From an uncultured delta proteobacterium (GTDB taxonomy: Bacteria; Myxococcota_A; Polyangia; Haliangiales; Haliangiaceae): a stretch of DNA of 64,000 nucleotides. The number at the start of each line of letters is the position of its first letter. Position 1 is the first letter of the stretch. The stretch spans positions 1-64,000 of the forward strand of contig CAADGB010000477.1 in assembly GCA_900696455.1 (NCBI GenBank), written 5' to 3'. Shown here piece by piece: positions 17,486-27,723 of the stretch. A model generated the notes under the pieces. The model saw only the letters and a list, made by a program, of their open reading frames with translations. It did no database searches and was not told the DNA's origin. A program made the position numbers and the translations under genes.

Positions 17486-18236
17486 GATGGACCTCCGGAC
17501 CGCGGGCGCTCACGTGCCACGGCACCTGGGCGACGCCGGCGTTGAGCGCCACCAGCTCGGGTCGGGCGCGCAGGGCGGCGACGACCTCGTCGCTGGCAGG
17601 CGGCCGCCGGTCGCCGTCGAGGATCGCCCACAGCGCGCGGACCACGGTCAGGTCCTCGGGCGTGTCGACGGTCACCCGCAGCTCGCCGTCGGCGTGGGGG
17701 GCGACGACCTGACGGACGACGAACAGCGCCGGGCGCTCGCGGACGAAGGCCGTGACGTGCTCGCGGGCCGCCGCGCTCGTCGCCAGCCGGTGGATGCGGG
17801 CCAGCACGTCCGCGTGGAGCGCCTCGACGTCGAGCCCGCGCGGGTAGCTGCGGACGTGGGTGTTGGAGGCGTAGTCGGCGCCGCGCTCGAGCGCGCCCAC
17901 CACCCGGTCGATCACGGCGGGGTCGAGCAGCGGACAGTCGGCGGTCAGCCGGACCACCACCTCGGCTCCGATCGCCGTGGCGGCGCCGTGGTAGCGATCG
18001 AGCACGTCGTCGGCGTCCCCGCGGTGGCAGGCGACCCCGAGGGTGGCGGCGCGCGCCACGATCGGATCGTCGGCGGGCGCGGTCGTGGTCGCGATCACGA
18101 CGCGATCGATCGTCGCGCTCGCCTGGGCGGCGGCGATCACCCGATCGAGGAGCGGTCGGCCGCCGAGGTCGGCCAGGACCTTGCCCGGCAGGCGCGTCGA
18201 GCCCATGCGGGCCTGGATGATCGCGGCGATGGTCAC
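17472..18236 (-). CDS. SpsF/PseF-like cytidylyltransferase
   Basis: 254 residues starting with GTG at 18236, which overlaps the methylase stop as GTGA. The N-terminus IIQARMGSTRLPGKVL is the nucleotidyltransferase signature of the SpsF/NeuA/KdsB group; RLTADCPLLDP is the metal-binding part. In nonulosonic acid pathways such enzymes load the sugar onto CMP. The gene lies between the methylase and maf, so activation of the sugar before transfer is likely. An upstream in-frame ATG at 18365 is less likely because it would lie deep inside the methylase gene. Confidence 0.82.
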   Translation of the reverse strand: MTIAAIIQARMGSTRLPGKVLADLGGRPLLDRVIAAAQASATIDRVVIATTTAPADDPIVARAATLGVACHRGDADDVLDRYHGAATAIGAEVVVRLTADCPLLDPAVIDRVVGALERGADYASNTHVRSYPRGLDVEALHADVLARIHRLATSAAAREHVTAFVRERPALFVVRQVVAPHADGELRVTVDTPEDLTVVRALWAILDGDRRPPASDEVVAALRARPELVALNAGVAQVPWHVSARGPEVHHGQP

Positions 18237-18856
18237 GGCGCCGGCTTCTCGAAGATGTGGAACGTGCAGTCGTCGTAGCCGTCGGCCTCCCCCAGCGGGC
18301 CACGGCGGCGGAGCGCGAGCGTGGGGTGGCGGGCGGCGAGGGCGGCGCCGTGGTCGCGTTTCCATAGCGCGTCGGCCAGGCCGCGGTAGGGGAGGGCCTG
18401 CTCCTCGGCGGCGTCGTACTCGATCACGACGATCCAGCGCCGGCTCACCCGGACCAGTTCGTCGAGCGCGCGCCCGAGGTCGTCGGGGGCGATGTGGATC
18501 AGCACGCCGCTGGTGAACGCCAGGTCGAACCAGCGGTCACGGAAGGGCAGGTCGAACGCGGTCCCGGGCAGGAGGTGGAGGGCGGGTGAGCGCCGGCGGG
18601 CGCGCTCGATCGCGAAGCGCTGCGGCTCGATCCCCCACACCTCGGGCACGCCGCACGCGGTGAGGTACTCGAGGTTCCGACCGACGTTGCAGCCGACCTC
18701 GAGCGCGCGCGTGACGTCGAGGCCTTCGAGCAAGCGGGTCCAGGTGGCGATGCGCTCGGGGCGCACCAGGTCGTTGCGCTCGGTGTACGCGGCGCCGAAG
18801 GCCGAGCGCCACAACGCGAGCTGGGGGGTCTGATCGTGAGCGGCGGGGTCAGGCAT
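18233..18856 (-). CDS. Class I SAM-dependent methyltransferase of the nonulosonic acid cassette
   Basis: 207 residues with SAM-binding motif I LEVGCNVGRN (about residues 52-61), acidic WGIEPQ at the end of strand 2, FDLAFTSGVLIHI as the motif IV region, and WIVVIEYDA. This pattern matches methylases often found beside pseudaminic acid genes. It probably methylates the sugar or a precursor. Its start overlaps the GNAT gene by 8 bases. Confidence 0.8.
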   Translation of the reverse strand: MPDPAAHDQTPQLALWRSAFGAAYTERNDLVRPERIATWTRLLEGLDVTRALEVGCNVGRNLEYLTACGVPEVWGIEPQRFAIERARRRSPALHLLPGTAFDLPFRDRWFDLAFTSGVLIHIAPDDLGRALDELVRVSRRWIVVIEYDAAEEQALPYRGLADALWKRDHGAALAARHPTLALRRRGPLGEADGYDDCTFHIFEKPAP

Positions 18857-19355
18857 GGGGGTTCCTCCACGTCAGGCGCCGGAAGCCAGGGGGGCACGGC
18901 CCGAACCAGGTGGCGGCAGGCTCCGCGCGTTCGCTGACCGCGAAGCCGGCGGCCAGGAAGCAGGTGAGGCTGGCCTGGTTGCCGAGCTGGATCTCGGCGA
19001 CCAGCGGGCCGCCGTCCAGCCGGCAGGCGGCGCGTACGGCGGCGCGCCCGACGCCCCGGCCGCGCGCCAGCGGATCGAGGACGAGCGACACCCGGCCGGG
19101 CGCCTCGCGGGCGGGGCGCTCGATCCGGATGAGTCCCATCGCCGTCGGCCCGTCCTCGACGATCCACATGTGGGTGAGGGGGTCGGCGATGCGGGCGCCG
19201 TACCACCGCGCGTGGGCGGCGGCGTCGATCGGGCGCGGATCGCGAGAGCACGCCCGGACGTCGGCGGCGCCGTTCCACGCCAGCACGCGATCACGATCGC
19301 CGGCGCCGGCGGCCCGCAGCCGGACGCCGTCGCGCGGCAGCGGTACCGCGGCCAT
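18849..19355 (-). CDS. GNAT-family acetyltransferase, PseH-like
   Basis: 168 residues. The ATG at 19355 overlaps the pseI stop as TGATG. GNAT features are the RPIDAAAHARWY region, IRIERPAR, VSLVLDPLARGRGVGRAAV (the acetyl-CoA P-loop, pattern R/Q-x-x-G-x-G/A) and NQASLTCFLAAGF. PseH acetylates the amino-sugar intermediate of pseudaminic acid, and position next to pseI supports a similar job. Which carbon or sugar is acetylated cannot be told. Confidence 0.8.
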   Translation of the reverse strand: MAAVPLPRDGVRLRAAGAGDRDRVLAWNGAADVRACSRDPRPIDAAAHARWYGARIADPLTHMWIVEDGPTAMGLIRIERPAREAPGRVSLVLDPLARGRGVGRAAVRAACRLDGGPLVAEIQLGNQASLTCFLAAGFAVSERAEPAATWFGPCPPGFRRLTWRNPHA

Positions 19356-20461
19356 CACGCGACCAGCTCCCAGGCCACGGGGGTGCCCCGGGCGATCGGG
19401 ACGCGCGCGCGTCGGCCGAGGAGGGTCGGCAGCTCGCGCGGCGGCAGGCCGTAGCCCGGGCGGATCGCGCGGACATTGGCGGCCGTGAACGGGGCGCCAG
19501 CGGGGATGTCCGCGACGACGTAGAGGGAGCGCCGGAACGGCCGGCTGGTGGCCTCGCTCGCCGGCCGTCGCGCGCCGCCGTCGCCGAGCGCCTGCCACGC
19601 GATCCGGCAGCCGCGGACGACGGCCGCCATCTCCGCGGGCTCGAGCGAGAACGCAGCGTCGGGGCCGCCGTCGGCGCGGGCCAGGGTCAGGTGCTTCTCG
19701 ATGATGCAGGCGCCGCGGGCGGCGGCGGCGATCGCGACCTCGGCGCCCGGCGTGTGGTCCGAGAGACCGACCGGCCCGTACCCGGCCAGGGCGTCGAGGC
19801 GGCGCAGGTTGGCGTCGGCGACCGGGGTCGGGTAGCCGGAGACACAGTGCAGGACGAAGACCTCCGCGGCGCCGGCCACCCGGGCGGCGGTGATCGCCTC
19901 CTCGATCTCGGGCTCGCTGGCCATCCCGGTGGACACGACCAGCGGCTTGCCGGTCGCGGCGGCGGCGCGGATCAGCGCCAGGTCGCCGAGCTCGAAGCTG
20001 GCGATCTTGTGGATCGGCGCCGCGAGCGTCTCCAGGCGGGCGACGGCGTCGACGTCGAAGGGCGCCGAGAACACGGTCAGCCCCAGCTCGCGCCCGCGCG
20101 CGAAGAGGATCGGGTGCCAGTCCCACGGGGTCATGGCCTCGGCGTACAGGTCGTAGAGGCGACGGCCGGCCCACGGCCCGGCGGCGATGTCGAAGCCTGG
20201 TCCGCCGAGGTCGAGGGTCATGCCGTCGGGGGTGAAGGTCTGGAGCTTGAGCGCGTCGCACCCGGCGGCGGCCGCCGCCTCGACGATGGCGAGCGCGCGG
20301 TCGAGCCGCCCGAGGTGGTTCGCGGACAGCTCGGCCACGATCCATGGCGGGTGGCCGGCGCCGATCGGCCGGCCGTCGATCACGACGGTCCTCGGCCCGC
20401 GGGTCGGCGACGTGGCGACGGGCGTGGTGGTGGCAGGGGGCATCTCGGTCACCGTGGTCAC
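19355..20461 (-). CDS. pseI: Pseudaminic/sialic acid synthase (PseI/NeuB family)
   Basis: 368 residues. Family marks are WIVAELSANHLGRLDRAL near residue 40, ALKLQTFTPD, KIASFELGDLALI, VVSTGMAS, LHCVSGYPT and EKHLTL, which build the TIM-barrel that condenses PEP with an amino-sugar. About 60 C-terminal residues form an SAF/antifreeze-like domain (RRSLYVVADIPAGAPF, RPGYGLPPRELPTLLGRRA). The GTG start overlaps the fliL stop as GTGA, so translation is coupled to a flagellar gene. The choice of pseudaminic over legionaminic or sialic acid is inferred from the neighbours. Confidence 0.88.
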   Translation of the reverse strand: MTTVTEMPPATTTPVATSPTRGPRTVVIDGRPIGAGHPPWIVAELSANHLGRLDRALAIVEAAAAAGCDALKLQTFTPDGMTLDLGGPGFDIAAGPWAGRRLYDLYAEAMTPWDWHPILFARGRELGLTVFSAPFDVDAVARLETLAAPIHKIASFELGDLALIRAAAATGKPLVVSTGMASEPEIEEAITAARVAGAAEVFVLHCVSGYPTPVADANLRRLDALAGYGPVGLSDHTPGAEVAIAAAARGACIIEKHLTLARADGGPDAAFSLEPAEMAAVVRGCRIAWQALGDGGARRPASEATSRPFRRSLYVVADIPAGAPFTAANVRAIRPGYGLPPRELPTLLGRRARVPIARGTPVAWELVA

Positions 20462-20952
20462 TGCACGACGAAGTCGGCGAAGATGATGCGGCGCACCCGA
20501 CCCTCTCCGACGATCTCCGCCACCTGCTCCTCGAGCGCGGTCCGGATGCGGTCCTTGCTGGCCGCGCCGAGGGTCTCGGCGACCTTGAGCCCGGACAGGT
20601 AGCCGAGCACGCCGTCGCGCACCAGCGTCTTGTTGCGCTCGAGGGTCTTGGCCGCCGCCGCGTCGATCATCTCGGCCTGGAGCTGGACCTTCAGGTAGCG
20701 CGACGTGCCGGGCTCGTCGAGGTTCACCACGAACGGCTCGAGGACCACCATCGGGCCGACCACCTCCTTGCGCGGCGCCTCGACGCTCTCCTTGGCCGGC
20801 GCGCCGGTCGCGTGGGCCGGGCGCGTCACCGTCTGGAAGACGAGGAAGCCGGAGGCCAGCAGGTTGACGACCAGGAGCGCGACCACGATCATCGGCGGAC
20901 GGGGTCGCGGCGGTGGCAGGTCGGCGGGGGCTTCTTCGTCAGCGTCGCTCAT
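20458..20952 (-). CDS. fliL: Flagellar basal-body-associated protein FliL
   Basis: 164 residues: a short Pro-rich cytoplasmic start, one membrane helix (MIVVALLVVNLLASGFLVF, about residues 21-39) and a periplasmic domain with the FliL features PFVVNLDEPGTSRYLKVQLQ and IIFADFVVQ at the end. FliL surrounds the stator and supports torque. It is separated from the main flagellar locus and heads the glycosylation operon. GGAGG lies 8 bases before the ATG, with a near-perfect sigma-54 promoter just upstream. Confidence 0.93.
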   Translation of the reverse strand: MSDADEEAPADLPPPRPRPPMIVVALLVVNLLASGFLVFQTVTRPAHATGAPAKESVEAPRKEVVGPMVVLEPFVVNLDEPGTSRYLKVQLQAEMIDAAAAKTLERNKTLVRDGVLGYLSGLKVAETLGAASKDRIRTALEEQVAEIVGEGRVRRIIFADFVVQ

Positions 20953-20975
20953 CGTCGGTTCCTCCAGAGATCCTC

Positions 20976-20991
20976 AGCAAGGCGCGTGCCC
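20976..20991 (-). promoter_or_regulatory. Sigma-54-like promoter of the fliL-glycosylation operon
   Basis: The minus strand reads GGGCACGCGCCTTGCT: 11 of 12 fixed consensus positions, including a perfect TTGCT. The predicted transcript start at about 20965 coincides with the GGAGG ribosome site, giving a 13-base leader to the ATG at 20952. Confidence 0.72.
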
Positions 20992-21044
20992 GGCCATCTC
21001 GCTGGTCTCGCAGGGCGGGGACCAGCGGTCGCCGCCGGTCGTCG

Positions 21045-21626
21045 TCAAGGCTGGCGACTGGGCTCCGCGAACAGCGCCAGGATGGGTTCGACCAGCGGCG
21101 ACCGGACGTCGCGACGCGCGGCGCCATCGATCAGGTACACGCCGGCGGCGTCCCGCTCGATCGTCGAGATGCCCGGGTGGTCATGCTCCAGGGCCTCGAC
21201 CAGCTGCCGTCGGCGCACCACCGTCAACCGTTCGCGCGCCACCGCCACCAGCTCGGCGTGGTGGGCGAGCGCGGCCGCGACCTCGCGCTGCAGGGCGTCG
21301 GGCTCGAAGGGCTTGGACAGGAAGCGGAAGACCTCGGCGACGTTGATCCCCTCGATCGCGGTCTCGACCGTGCGCTTCCCCGTCAACATGATGCGCACGG
21401 TCTCGGGCTGGACCTCGCGCGCGCGCACCGACAGCTCGACCCCGTTCATCTCCGGCATCTCGAAGTCGGAGACCAGGACCGCGATCGGCGTCGTGCGGAG
21501 GAGCTCGAGGGCGGCCAGCGGGGCCTCGGCGGTCATCACCGCGTGGCCGGCGCGGCGCAGGACGCGGGCCACGGTCACGAGCATCTCGGGATCGTCGTCC
21601 ACGCACAGGATCGTGGGCGTCGTCAT
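21045..21626 (-). CDS. Response regulator with short conserved tail (module copy 2)
   Basis: 193 residues. The receiver has ILCVDDDPEML, acceptor Asp in VLVSDFEMPEMNG, IMLTGKRT and Lys in FLSKPF. The tail beyond residue 125 repeats the Arg-rich, HPGI, acidic, YLID pattern of the copy at 13235. The ATG at 21626 overlaps the stop of Ser/Thr kinase copy 2 as ATGA, which fixes the start and implies coupled translation with that kinase. No DNA-binding domain is present. Confidence 0.83.
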   Translation of the reverse strand: MTTPTILCVDDDPEMLVTVARVLRRAGHAVMTAEAPLAALELLRTTPIAVLVSDFEMPEMNGVELSVRAREVQPETVRIMLTGKRTVETAIEGINVAEVFRFLSKPFEPDALQREVAAALAHHAELVAVARERLTVVRRRQLVEALEHDHPGISTIERDAAGVYLIDGAARRDVRSPLVEPILALFAEPSRQP

Positions 21627-22894
21627 GGCGCCAGCCACCGCCGCCAGCCCTGGACGTACAGCGCCTGCTCGACCTCGACCAGCGCGGCGTCGAGCTCGCG
21701 CATCGTCGGGAACCGGTCGGCGGGGCGCTTGGCCAAGCATCGAGCGACCACGCGGTCCAGCTCGGGGGGCACCGGGTGCTGCCCGCCGGTGAGGACCGGG
21801 ATCGGGGCCACGAGGTGCTTGATGCACAGCTCGCGGATCGTCGGGGCGGCGTAGGGCGGCCGACCGGCGATCATCTCGAACAGCACGGCCCCCAGCGCGT
21901 ACTGATCGCTCTTCTCGTCCGCCGGCAGACCGCGGACGACCTCGGGCGCGATGTACGATGGTGTGCCCAGCACGTACTCCGCTCGGGCCCCGGCGGCGCG
22001 CGCCGGGTCGTCGCGGAGCTGGGCGAGGCCGAAGTCGACCAGCTTCACGGGGTCACCGGCCAGGAGCACGTTGGTCGGGCTCACGTCGGCGTGGATGACC
22101 CCGGCGTCGTGAGCGGCGCCGAGGGCGGAGGCCAGCTGGCGCGCCCAGCGCAACGCCTGCTGCGGCTCGAGGGCGCCGTCGGCGAGGTGGCTGGCCAGGC
22201 TCCCGTCGAGCAGCTCCATCACCAGGTAGGGCCGGCCATCGGGCGTGTAGCCGAAGTCGAACACGTCCACGATGCCGGGGTGCCGGATGCGGGCGGCGGC
22301 GCGGGCCTCGCGCAGGAACCTCGCCCCGGCGTCGTCGCTCTGGGCCGCCTCGCGACGCAGCACCTTGAGCGCGTGGTGCCGGCCGAGCACGGTGTGGGAC
22401 ACCTCGAAGACCTCCCCCATGCCGCCGGCGCCGAGCCGCTCGAGCAGGCGGTACTGGCCGAGCTGCGCGCCGGGCTCGATCCGGGTCGGCCCGTCGCTCA
22501 CCGCGCGGGGACGCGACCCGCGGACCGCGACCTCGGCCCGCAAGGCGCGCCCTGCCCGCGTCGTCACCACCACCTCGGCGGTGCCCTCCGGGCCTCGCAC
22601 CTGGCAGGCGCCGGTGACCGCGCGGCGGGCGACCAGATCGAGCTCGCACAGCAGCGCCAGGCGGGCGACGGTGGCGCCGCCGAGCGTGCCCGGCACGGTG
22701 GTGGTGGCCAGGACGCGGCCCTGGCGCTCGAGCGCGATGTCGTAGCGGTCCTCCCCGGGCAGCCGCGGCTCGAACCAGATGAGCTCCGCGCCCGAGGCCA
22801 TCGCGGCGTCGATCAGGAGATCGCAGAAGGCGCTGGGGGTGGGCAGCTCGGGCGCAGGCGGGATCGGGAGGCGGGGCTGGATCGCGCTCTTCAT
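21623..22894 (-). CDS. Ser/Thr kinase with GspE/PilB-like N-terminal domain (module copy 2)
   Basis: 423 residues from the ATG at 22894. Residues of about 20-135 repeat the GspE/PilB-like region (GAELIWFEP, ATVARLALLCELDLVARR). The kinase part has LGAGGMGEVF, HALKVL, catalytic loop HADVSPTN, LVDFG, IAPE and conserved WRRWLAP at the end, also seen in copy 1. The loop again lacks the Arg of HRD. A longer frame reaching 23356 would cross the divergent kinase gene and is unlikely. Only a weak AGGA precedes the start. Confidence 0.9.
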   Translation of the reverse strand: MKSAIQPRLPIPPAPELPTPSAFCDLLIDAAMASGAELIWFEPRLPGEDRYDIALERQGRVLATTTVPGTLGGATVARLALLCELDLVARRAVTGACQVRGPEGTAEVVVTTRAGRALRAEVAVRGSRPRAVSDGPTRIEPGAQLGQYRLLERLGAGGMGEVFEVSHTVLGRHHALKVLRREAAQSDDAGARFLREARAAARIRHPGIVDVFDFGYTPDGRPYLVMELLDGSLASHLADGALEPQQALRWARQLASALGAAHDAGVIHADVSPTNVLLAGDPVKLVDFGLAQLRDDPARAAGARAEYVLGTPSYIAPEVVRGLPADEKSDQYALGAVLFEMIAGRPPYAAPTIRELCIKHLVAPIPVLTGGQHPVPPELDRVVARCLAKRPADRFPTMRELDAALVEVEQALYVQGWRRWLAP

Positions 22895-23005
22895 GGTCCT
22901 ACCCGGGACATCGGCCGCGAGGGTCAGCCGTGTACGGGCGCCAGGACTGACGACAGGGTGCGGCGCGTGGCGCGCCTGCGTCCACGATGACGCGGGGTTC
23001 TGCGG

Positions 23006-23021
23006 TGGCACGGCGCTCGCA
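23006..23021 (+). promoter_or_regulatory. Sigma-54-like promoter of kinase copy 2
   Basis: TGGCACGGCGCTCGCA matches 11 of 12 fixed consensus positions. The predicted transcript start is about 23032, two bases before the GTG at 23034, exactly as at the paralogous promoter 11878-11893. Confidence 0.72.
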
Positions 23022-23033
23022 ACGCCAGCCGGC

Positions 23034-24236
23034 GTGGACGCACCCGAGTTGCCCCCCGAGAGCGAGCTGAGATCGCGCTTCGCGTCTCCGGACGCGTCGC
23101 GGAGCTCGAGCGAGCTCCGCCTGCTGGCCTCCGACAGCGTCGCCACCGTGCCCTCCGGAGTGCGCGTGCTGGTCGCGGACGACGACCCGCGCGTCCGCCG
23201 CGCGATCGCGACCCTGGTCTCGCGCCTGGGCTGGGAGGTGCGGGCCGTCGACGACGGGGCGGCGGCGATCGCGCTGGGCGAGGGGACCCCGTTCGACCTG
23301 GCGGTGATCGACCTGAGCATGCCGACCAGCGGCCTCGAGGTCGTGCGGCGGCTCAAGACGCTCTACGGCAGCGCCGTCCACGTCGAGATCCTGAGCGGCA
23401 CGGACGATCGCGAGGTCCGACTGGCGGCCTTCGACGCCGGGGCCGACGGCTTCCTGGTCAAGCCGATCCCGACCGCGGAGCTGGGGCGACGGCTGATCGC
23501 GTCGGCTCGTAACCAGCAAGCCTACATCGAGGCCCGGCAGGCCCGGGAGCAGGCCGATCGGCTGCTGGCCTGGGGCACCGAGGCGGCCGCGCTCCTCGCC
23601 CATGATCTCAACAACGGCCTGGCGGTCGCCCTGGCCAACGCGACGTTTCTCGCCCAGGTGGTCACCCTGGGCGAGGACGACCGCGATGTGCTGACCTCGA
23701 TCCTGCGCGCCCTGCGCCGCATGTCCGGGCTGGTGGCGAACTTCGTCGACATCGCCCGGTTCGAGGACGACGCGCTGCGCCCGCGGGCCGCTCCGGTCGA
23801 CGTCCAGGGCCTGCTCGACGAGGTCATGGGGGTCCACGCGCCGTCGATCGTCCGCGGCATCCGCCACGTCGTCCGCTGCACGCCGGGGCTGACCGGGTTC
23901 CTCGACGAAGCCCTGGTGGCGCGCGTGCTCCACAACCTGGTGGGCAACGCGCTCCGCTACTGCAACGCTCACGGCGAGATCCGGCTCGAGGGCTCGCCGT
24001 GGATCCGGCCCGGCCATCCCGAGGGCGTCGAGCTGCGGGTCCAGAACACGGGCCCCCTCATCGACCCGGCGCTCGCCAGCAGGCTCTTCGGCAAGTACTC
24101 GCTGGGCAAGGACGGTCAGCGCGGCCTCGGCCTCTACTTCTGTCGGCTCGCCTGCGAGGCGCACGGGGGCGGGGTCCGCTACGAGGCCACGCCGGCGGGC
24201 CCGTCCTTTGTCCTCTCCTTCCCCGGGTCGGAGTGA
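23034..24236 (+). CDS. REC-histidine kinase (module copy 2)
   Basis: 400 residues: a short Ser/Glu-rich lead, a receiver domain (VLVADDDPRVRRAI, acceptor in VIDLSMP, Lys in FLVKPIP), the phospho-acceptor His in LLAHDLNNGLAVALAN and an ATP-binding domain (LVGNALRYCN, GLGLYFCRLACEAHGG). No Shine-Dalgarno site is seen; the GTG at 23034 is chosen because it lies 14 bases after the GC of a strong sigma-54-like promoter. The NtrC-type regulator copy 2 follows on the same strand 111 bases later, with a hairpin between them. Confidence 0.87.
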   Translation: MDAPELPPESELRSRFASPDASRSSSELRLLASDSVATVPSGVRVLVADDDPRVRRAIATLVSRLGWEVRAVDDGAAAIALGEGTPFDLAVIDLSMPTSGLEVVRRLKTLYGSAVHVEILSGTDDREVRLAAFDAGADGFLVKPIPTAELGRRLIASARNQQAYIEARQAREQADRLLAWGTEAAALLAHDLNNGLAVALANATFLAQVVTLGEDDRDVLTSILRALRRMSGLVANFVDIARFEDDALRPRAAPVDVQGLLDEVMGVHAPSIVRGIRHVVRCTPGLTGFLDEALVARVLHNLVGNALRYCNAHGEIRLEGSPWIRPGHPEGVELRVQNTGPLIDPALASRLFGKYSLGKDGQRGLGLYFCRLACEAHGGGVRYEATPAGPSFVLSFPGSE

Positions 24237-24246
24237 CGGCCTGGTG

Positions 24247-24263
24247 TCACCCGCCCGGGGTGA
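24247..24263. terminator. Hairpin between kinase and regulator of copy 2
   Basis: TCACCC and GGGTGA pair around a 5-base loop, 10 bases after the kinase stop. It may end or attenuate the sigma-54-driven transcript, since the next gene has its own promoter-like element. Confidence 0.35.
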
Positions 24264-24335
24264 ACCGCGAGGCGGCTATCCCAGGCGCTACCCACGGCGT
24301 GACCCAGCGCGACCTGCACGCCGGGGCCGACTGGC

Positions 24336-24341
24336 TATAGT
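24336..24341 (+). promoter_or_regulatory. -10 element, likely leaderless transcript
   Basis: TATAGT (one base off consensus) ends 6 bases before the GTG at 24348, where transcription would be expected to begin. No ribosome site precedes the GTG. A -35 is not clear. Confidence 0.45.
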
Positions 24342-24347
24342 GGACGC

Positions 24348-25772
<1,425 letters not shown>

Positions 25773-25795
25773 CCGTCCGGGCTCCGGGCGCCGCA

Positions 25796-25840
25796 CCGAT
25801 CGCCCCGGGCGGCGCACCCCGATCGCCCCGGGCGGCGCAC
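25796..25840. repeat. 22-bp direct repeat, two copies
   Basis: A 22-base unit (CCGATCGCCCCGGGCGGCGC plus AC) occurs at 25796-25817 and again, exactly, at 25819-25840, a period of 23. Each copy contains the inverted repeat CGCCC-C-GGGCG. It lies just after the regulator copy 2 stop and upstream of the REC-less activator. Confidence 0.85.
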
Positions 25841-25933
25841 GCGGAGATCGCGAACCGCGCCGCGTCGCGGTCACGCGCCTGCCCGACGTCGTGGGAGGTA
25901 TCGGGGAGGCCAGCGTGAGGCCGGAGCTACCCC

Positions 25934-25955
25934 CCTGGGTTGCCAGCAACCCAGG
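25934..25955. terminator. 9-bp perfect hairpin
   Basis: CCTGGGTTG and CAACCCAGG pair perfectly around a CCAG loop. It could end the upstream regulator transcript or serve as a binding site. No T-run follows. Confidence 0.4.
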
Positions 25956-25972
25956 TAGAACCGGCCGTTCTT

Positions 25973-25992
25973 GCGGGCAGTTAACCGCCCGC
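25973..25992. promoter_or_regulatory. 20-bp near-palindrome, candidate operator
   Basis: GCGGGCAGTTAACCGCCCGC reads the same on both strands except at one base pair position either side of the GTTAAC centre. It is placed about 110 bases before the promoter of the activator, a typical enhancer distance for a sigma-54 activator. Confidence 0.4.
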
Positions 25993-26082
25993 ACTCCCGG
26001 GTAGCGAGGAATTGCCACAGGTTTTCAGGGTATGTTGGATTACTTTCGGCATGCGTCCTGCTGGTCGCTGGGGCGTGCGATG

Positions 26083-26098
26083 TGGATCGAGTTTCGCA
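26083..26098 (+). promoter_or_regulatory. Sigma-54-like promoter of the FleQ/FlbD-like activator
   Basis: TGGATCGAGTTTCGCA keeps GG-N10-GC (9 of 12 fixed positions). The predicted transcript start is about 26109, four bases before the ATG at 26113. Confidence 0.42.
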
Positions 26099-26112
26099 AT
26101 GTGCGGTCCTCG

Positions 26113-27141
<1,029 letters not shown>

Positions 27142-27220
27142 CGATCGTTCGCGCGGTCGTCCACGGCGTGCCCGCGGGCGTCGCCGTCGGCCGGCGTCGG
27201 CGTCGACCGGCGTCGGTGAC

Positions 27221-27604
27221 TCAGGGCGTGGCCGCGGCGACCTGCCGGATGACGATCTCGAGCGAGGTCACGAGTTGCTCGTCGTCCCACGGCTTCTGGA
27301 AGAAGCGGTGGACGGCGCCCTCGTTGAGGGCGCGGATCGCGACCTGGAGCTCGGTGTTGCCCGTGACCAGGAAGCGCGCCATGGCGGGGTAGAGGACGCG
27401 CGCCATCTGCAGGAGCTCGAGGCCGTCGCCGTGCGACTCGCCGAGGTTGAAGTCGCTGACCAGCGCGTCGAAGCGCCGCTCGCGCAGGATCGCGAGCGCC
27501 TCCTCGGCGGACTCCACGGCCGTGACCTGGAAGCGATGCAGCGTCCGGCGCATCGCGGCCCGGATCTCGGGATCGTCGTCGCAGACCAGGATCTGGCGGT
27601 CCAT
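27221..27604 (-). CDS. Stand-alone CheY-like response regulator
   Basis: 127 residues, one receiver domain: ILVCDDDPEIRAAM, acceptor Asp in ALVSDFNLGE, FLVTGNTELQ and Lys in FFQKPWDD. It resembles the receiver at the start of the REC-kinase at 31263 (FKVGKPWHDE). No output domain. It is transcribed divergently from motA and convergent with the activator gene. A role in switching or in a phosphorelay with the kinases at 31263-33931 is possible. An ATG at 27622 is also in frame; AGGAG lies too close to 27604 to help. Confidence 0.78.
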   Translation of the reverse strand: MDRQILVCDDDPEIRAAMRRTLHRFQVTAVESAEEALAILRERRFDALVSDFNLGESHGDGLELLQMARVLYPAMARFLVTGNTELQVAIRALNEGAVHRFFQKPWDDEQLVTSLEIVIRQVAAATP

Positions 27605-27611
27605 GCTCCTG

Positions 27612-27638
27612 GTCTCGACCATACACCAGCGAGGTTGA
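27612..27638 (-). promoter_or_regulatory. Weak sigma-28-like promoter of lone response regulator
   Basis: The minus strand reads TCAA, 15 bases, GTCGAGAC, with CCCTCAAC around the -35 as also found before flgM and flagellin. Transcription would begin 1-2 bases before the ATG at 27604. Confidence 0.3.
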
Positions 27639-27706
27639 GGGTGTCTCGGGTTCGTGGAGGAGGCGATCGTGGCATGCACGCGCCCCCTGTTCCCGCGCCG
27701 CGTGCG

Positions 27707-27714
27707 GCCGATGA
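27707..27714 (+). promoter_or_regulatory. Sigma-28-like -10 box before motA
   Basis: GCCGATGA matches 7 of 8 bases of the FliA -10 GCCGATAA and ends 9 bases before the motA ATG. The -35 position (TGTT) does not match, so this is tentative. Confidence 0.3.
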
Positions 27715-27723
27715 ACAGTTGCG

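Larger units (their letters stand above)
25773..26112. other. 340-base intergenic control region
   Basis: No gene is supported here. From left to right it holds the 22-bp direct repeat, a region without clear features (25841-25930), a hairpin, a near-perfect 20-bp palindrome, a somewhat AT-richer patch (25993-26060) with TTGCCA at 26012, and the sigma-54-like element before the activator gene. In-frame ATGs at 26032 and 26080 would extend the activator upstream but lack ribosome sites. Confidence 0.55.

Noticed and set aside
15464-17545. A 693-codon plus-strand frame
   Set aside because: It is the antisense shadow of maf, whose own frame carries clear DUF115 motifs.
25796-25840. Direct repeats as a CRISPR fragment
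   Set aside because: There are only two copies with a 1-base gap, no spacers and no cas genes.
27661-27722. TGGCATG and TTGCG before motA as a sigma-54 promoter
   Set aside because: No GG lies 10 bases before the GC in either case.
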